Source of the DNA: Acidimicrobiia bacterium
GTDB taxonomy: Bacteria; Actinomycetota; Acidimicrobiia; Spongiisociales; UBA5794
DNA: 5,407 nt
Reading direction: 5' to 3'
Assembly (NCBI GenBank): GCA_030598905.1
Contig: JAUVPA010000127.1
Span: forward strand, 1 to 5,407
Shown: one piece after another, positions 4,902 through 5,407 of the stretch
How positions within the stretch are numbered: the first letter of the stretch is position 1
Layout of the letters: every line of letters begins with the position of its first letter
Position numbers and translations under genes: made by a program
The notes under the pieces: model-generated
The model's input: the letters and a program-made list of their open reading frames with translations, nothing else
What the model was told of the DNA's origin: nothing
Databases searched by the model: none

Positions 4902-5407
4902 ATGGCCGCGCCGTCGTTGACTGAGACATTGGCGGAGATGCTCTTGAGCGGCGCGGTCGAACTCGATGATGGCTTCGACGACATCGCCGACGCTCTCAGC
5001 GCCGTCAAAGACATCGCCGTACCCGACCTTGAGCGCGACTTCTCGCACCTCTTCGTCGCGGCGGTCGAAGAGTCGAGGCTGACCCTGGTCGAGCTATATG
5101 CCAGGGAACGCGAGCCCCTTGCCCAGGATTGGCCGGCACGGCTGGTGTCGCGAGTAGCCATGGCGGTCGCGGCCTTGGTTGTGCTGGTAATGCTGCCGGG
5201 CGGCATGGCCTATGCCGCCGACGGTGCCAAGCCCGGGGATTTGCTGTATGGGCTCGACCGGGCTCTTGAGACGATCGGGATCGGTGACGGTGGCGCCGAG
5301 GAGCGCCTCGCCGAGTCGCTCGCTCTGGTCGTCTCCAGGGTCGAGCCGTCTGTTTCCTTCGATGGTTCCGAGGTCGTGGCTGTATCACCGACAGACGGGT
5401 TGGGCCA
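4902..5407 (+). CDS. Single-pass membrane protein, DUF5667-like, truncated by window end
   Basis: An open frame of 168 codons runs off the right edge without a stop. The first 80 residues are acidic and helical (LTETLAEMLLSGAVELDDGF; then AVPDLERDFSHLFVAAVEESR), and no zinc-binding anti-sigma motif is seen. Residues about 85-106 (RVAMAVAALVVLVMLPGGMAYAA) form one membrane span. This is followed by a segment typical of actinobacterial DUF5667-type proteins: A-x-PGDLLYGLDRALETI (109-125), then an Ala/Glu-rich helix GAEERLAESLALVVSRVE. Such proteins are often encoded beside ECF sigma factors, but none is seen upstream here. The start is ATG 4902, six bases after GGGGG; an in-frame ATG at 4860 is less well placed. 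The role is unknown and the family call is from pattern memory. Confidence 0.7.
   Translation, partial: MAAPSLTETLAEMLLSGAVELDDGFDDIADALSAVKDIAVPDLERDFSHLFVAAVEESRLTLVELYAREREPLAQDWPARLVSRVAMAVAALVVLVMLPGGMAYAADGAKPGDLLYGLDRALETIGIGDGGAEERLAESLALVVSRVEPSVSFDGSEVVAVSPTDGLG

Noticed and set aside
4679..5206. Minus-strand 175-codon frame at the right end
   Set aside because: It is antisense to the membrane protein gene, Ser/Thr/Ala-rich, with no domain or ribosome site.
1..5407. CRISPR arrays, insertion sequences, tRNA or rRNA genes
   Set aside because: No regularly spaced repeats, transposase motifs with terminal repeats, cloverleaf patterns or rRNA signature stretches were seen on either strand.

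Overview
The window is GC-rich DNA with GTG starts on three of the recognisable genes and several strong GAGG-type ribosome binding sites. This suits a high-GC actinobacterium, perhaps an acidimicrobiia-like or mycobacteria-like lineage. That assignment is an inference from composition and gene families, not from any marker gene.

Layout. Positions 1-318 hold no recognisable gene, only two hairpins and several short frames that run off the left edge. From about 3831 down to 319, on the minus strand, lies a compact apparent operon. It has a near-consensus promoter overlapping a palindromic operator (3786-3831), then a TetR-family regulator (3765-3160). A long gene follows, overlapping the regulator by 4 bases (GTGA). 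It encodes an alpha/beta hydrolase joined to a GT-B-fold glycosyltransferase (3163-1039), but the reading frame is broken by one apparently extra base at about 2644. A 153-base leader with a three-codon mini-ORF and a 9-bp inverted repeat leads to an OsmC-family protein (885-319). The plus strand carries a Rid (YjgF/YER057c/UK114) family gene (4182-4580), divergent from the operon, then a hairpin. The last gene (4902 to the right edge) encodes a single-pass membrane protein resembling actinobacterial DUF5667-type proteins and is cut by the window end.

How the genes may work together (inference). The TetR protein probably represses its own promoter and so the whole minus-strand operon until a small ligand is bound. 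The operon output would be a serine hydrolase and a sugar transferase made as one polypeptide, plus an OsmC-type protein that may handle organic hydroperoxides. This could be a detoxification or lipid/natural-product modification module. The substrate cannot be told from sequence. The Rid protein lacks the arginine needed for imine deamination in canonical RidA, so it probably has another role. The most notable points are the hydrolase-glycosyltransferase fusion with its one-base frameshift, the promoter/operator architecture, and the structured osmC leader.
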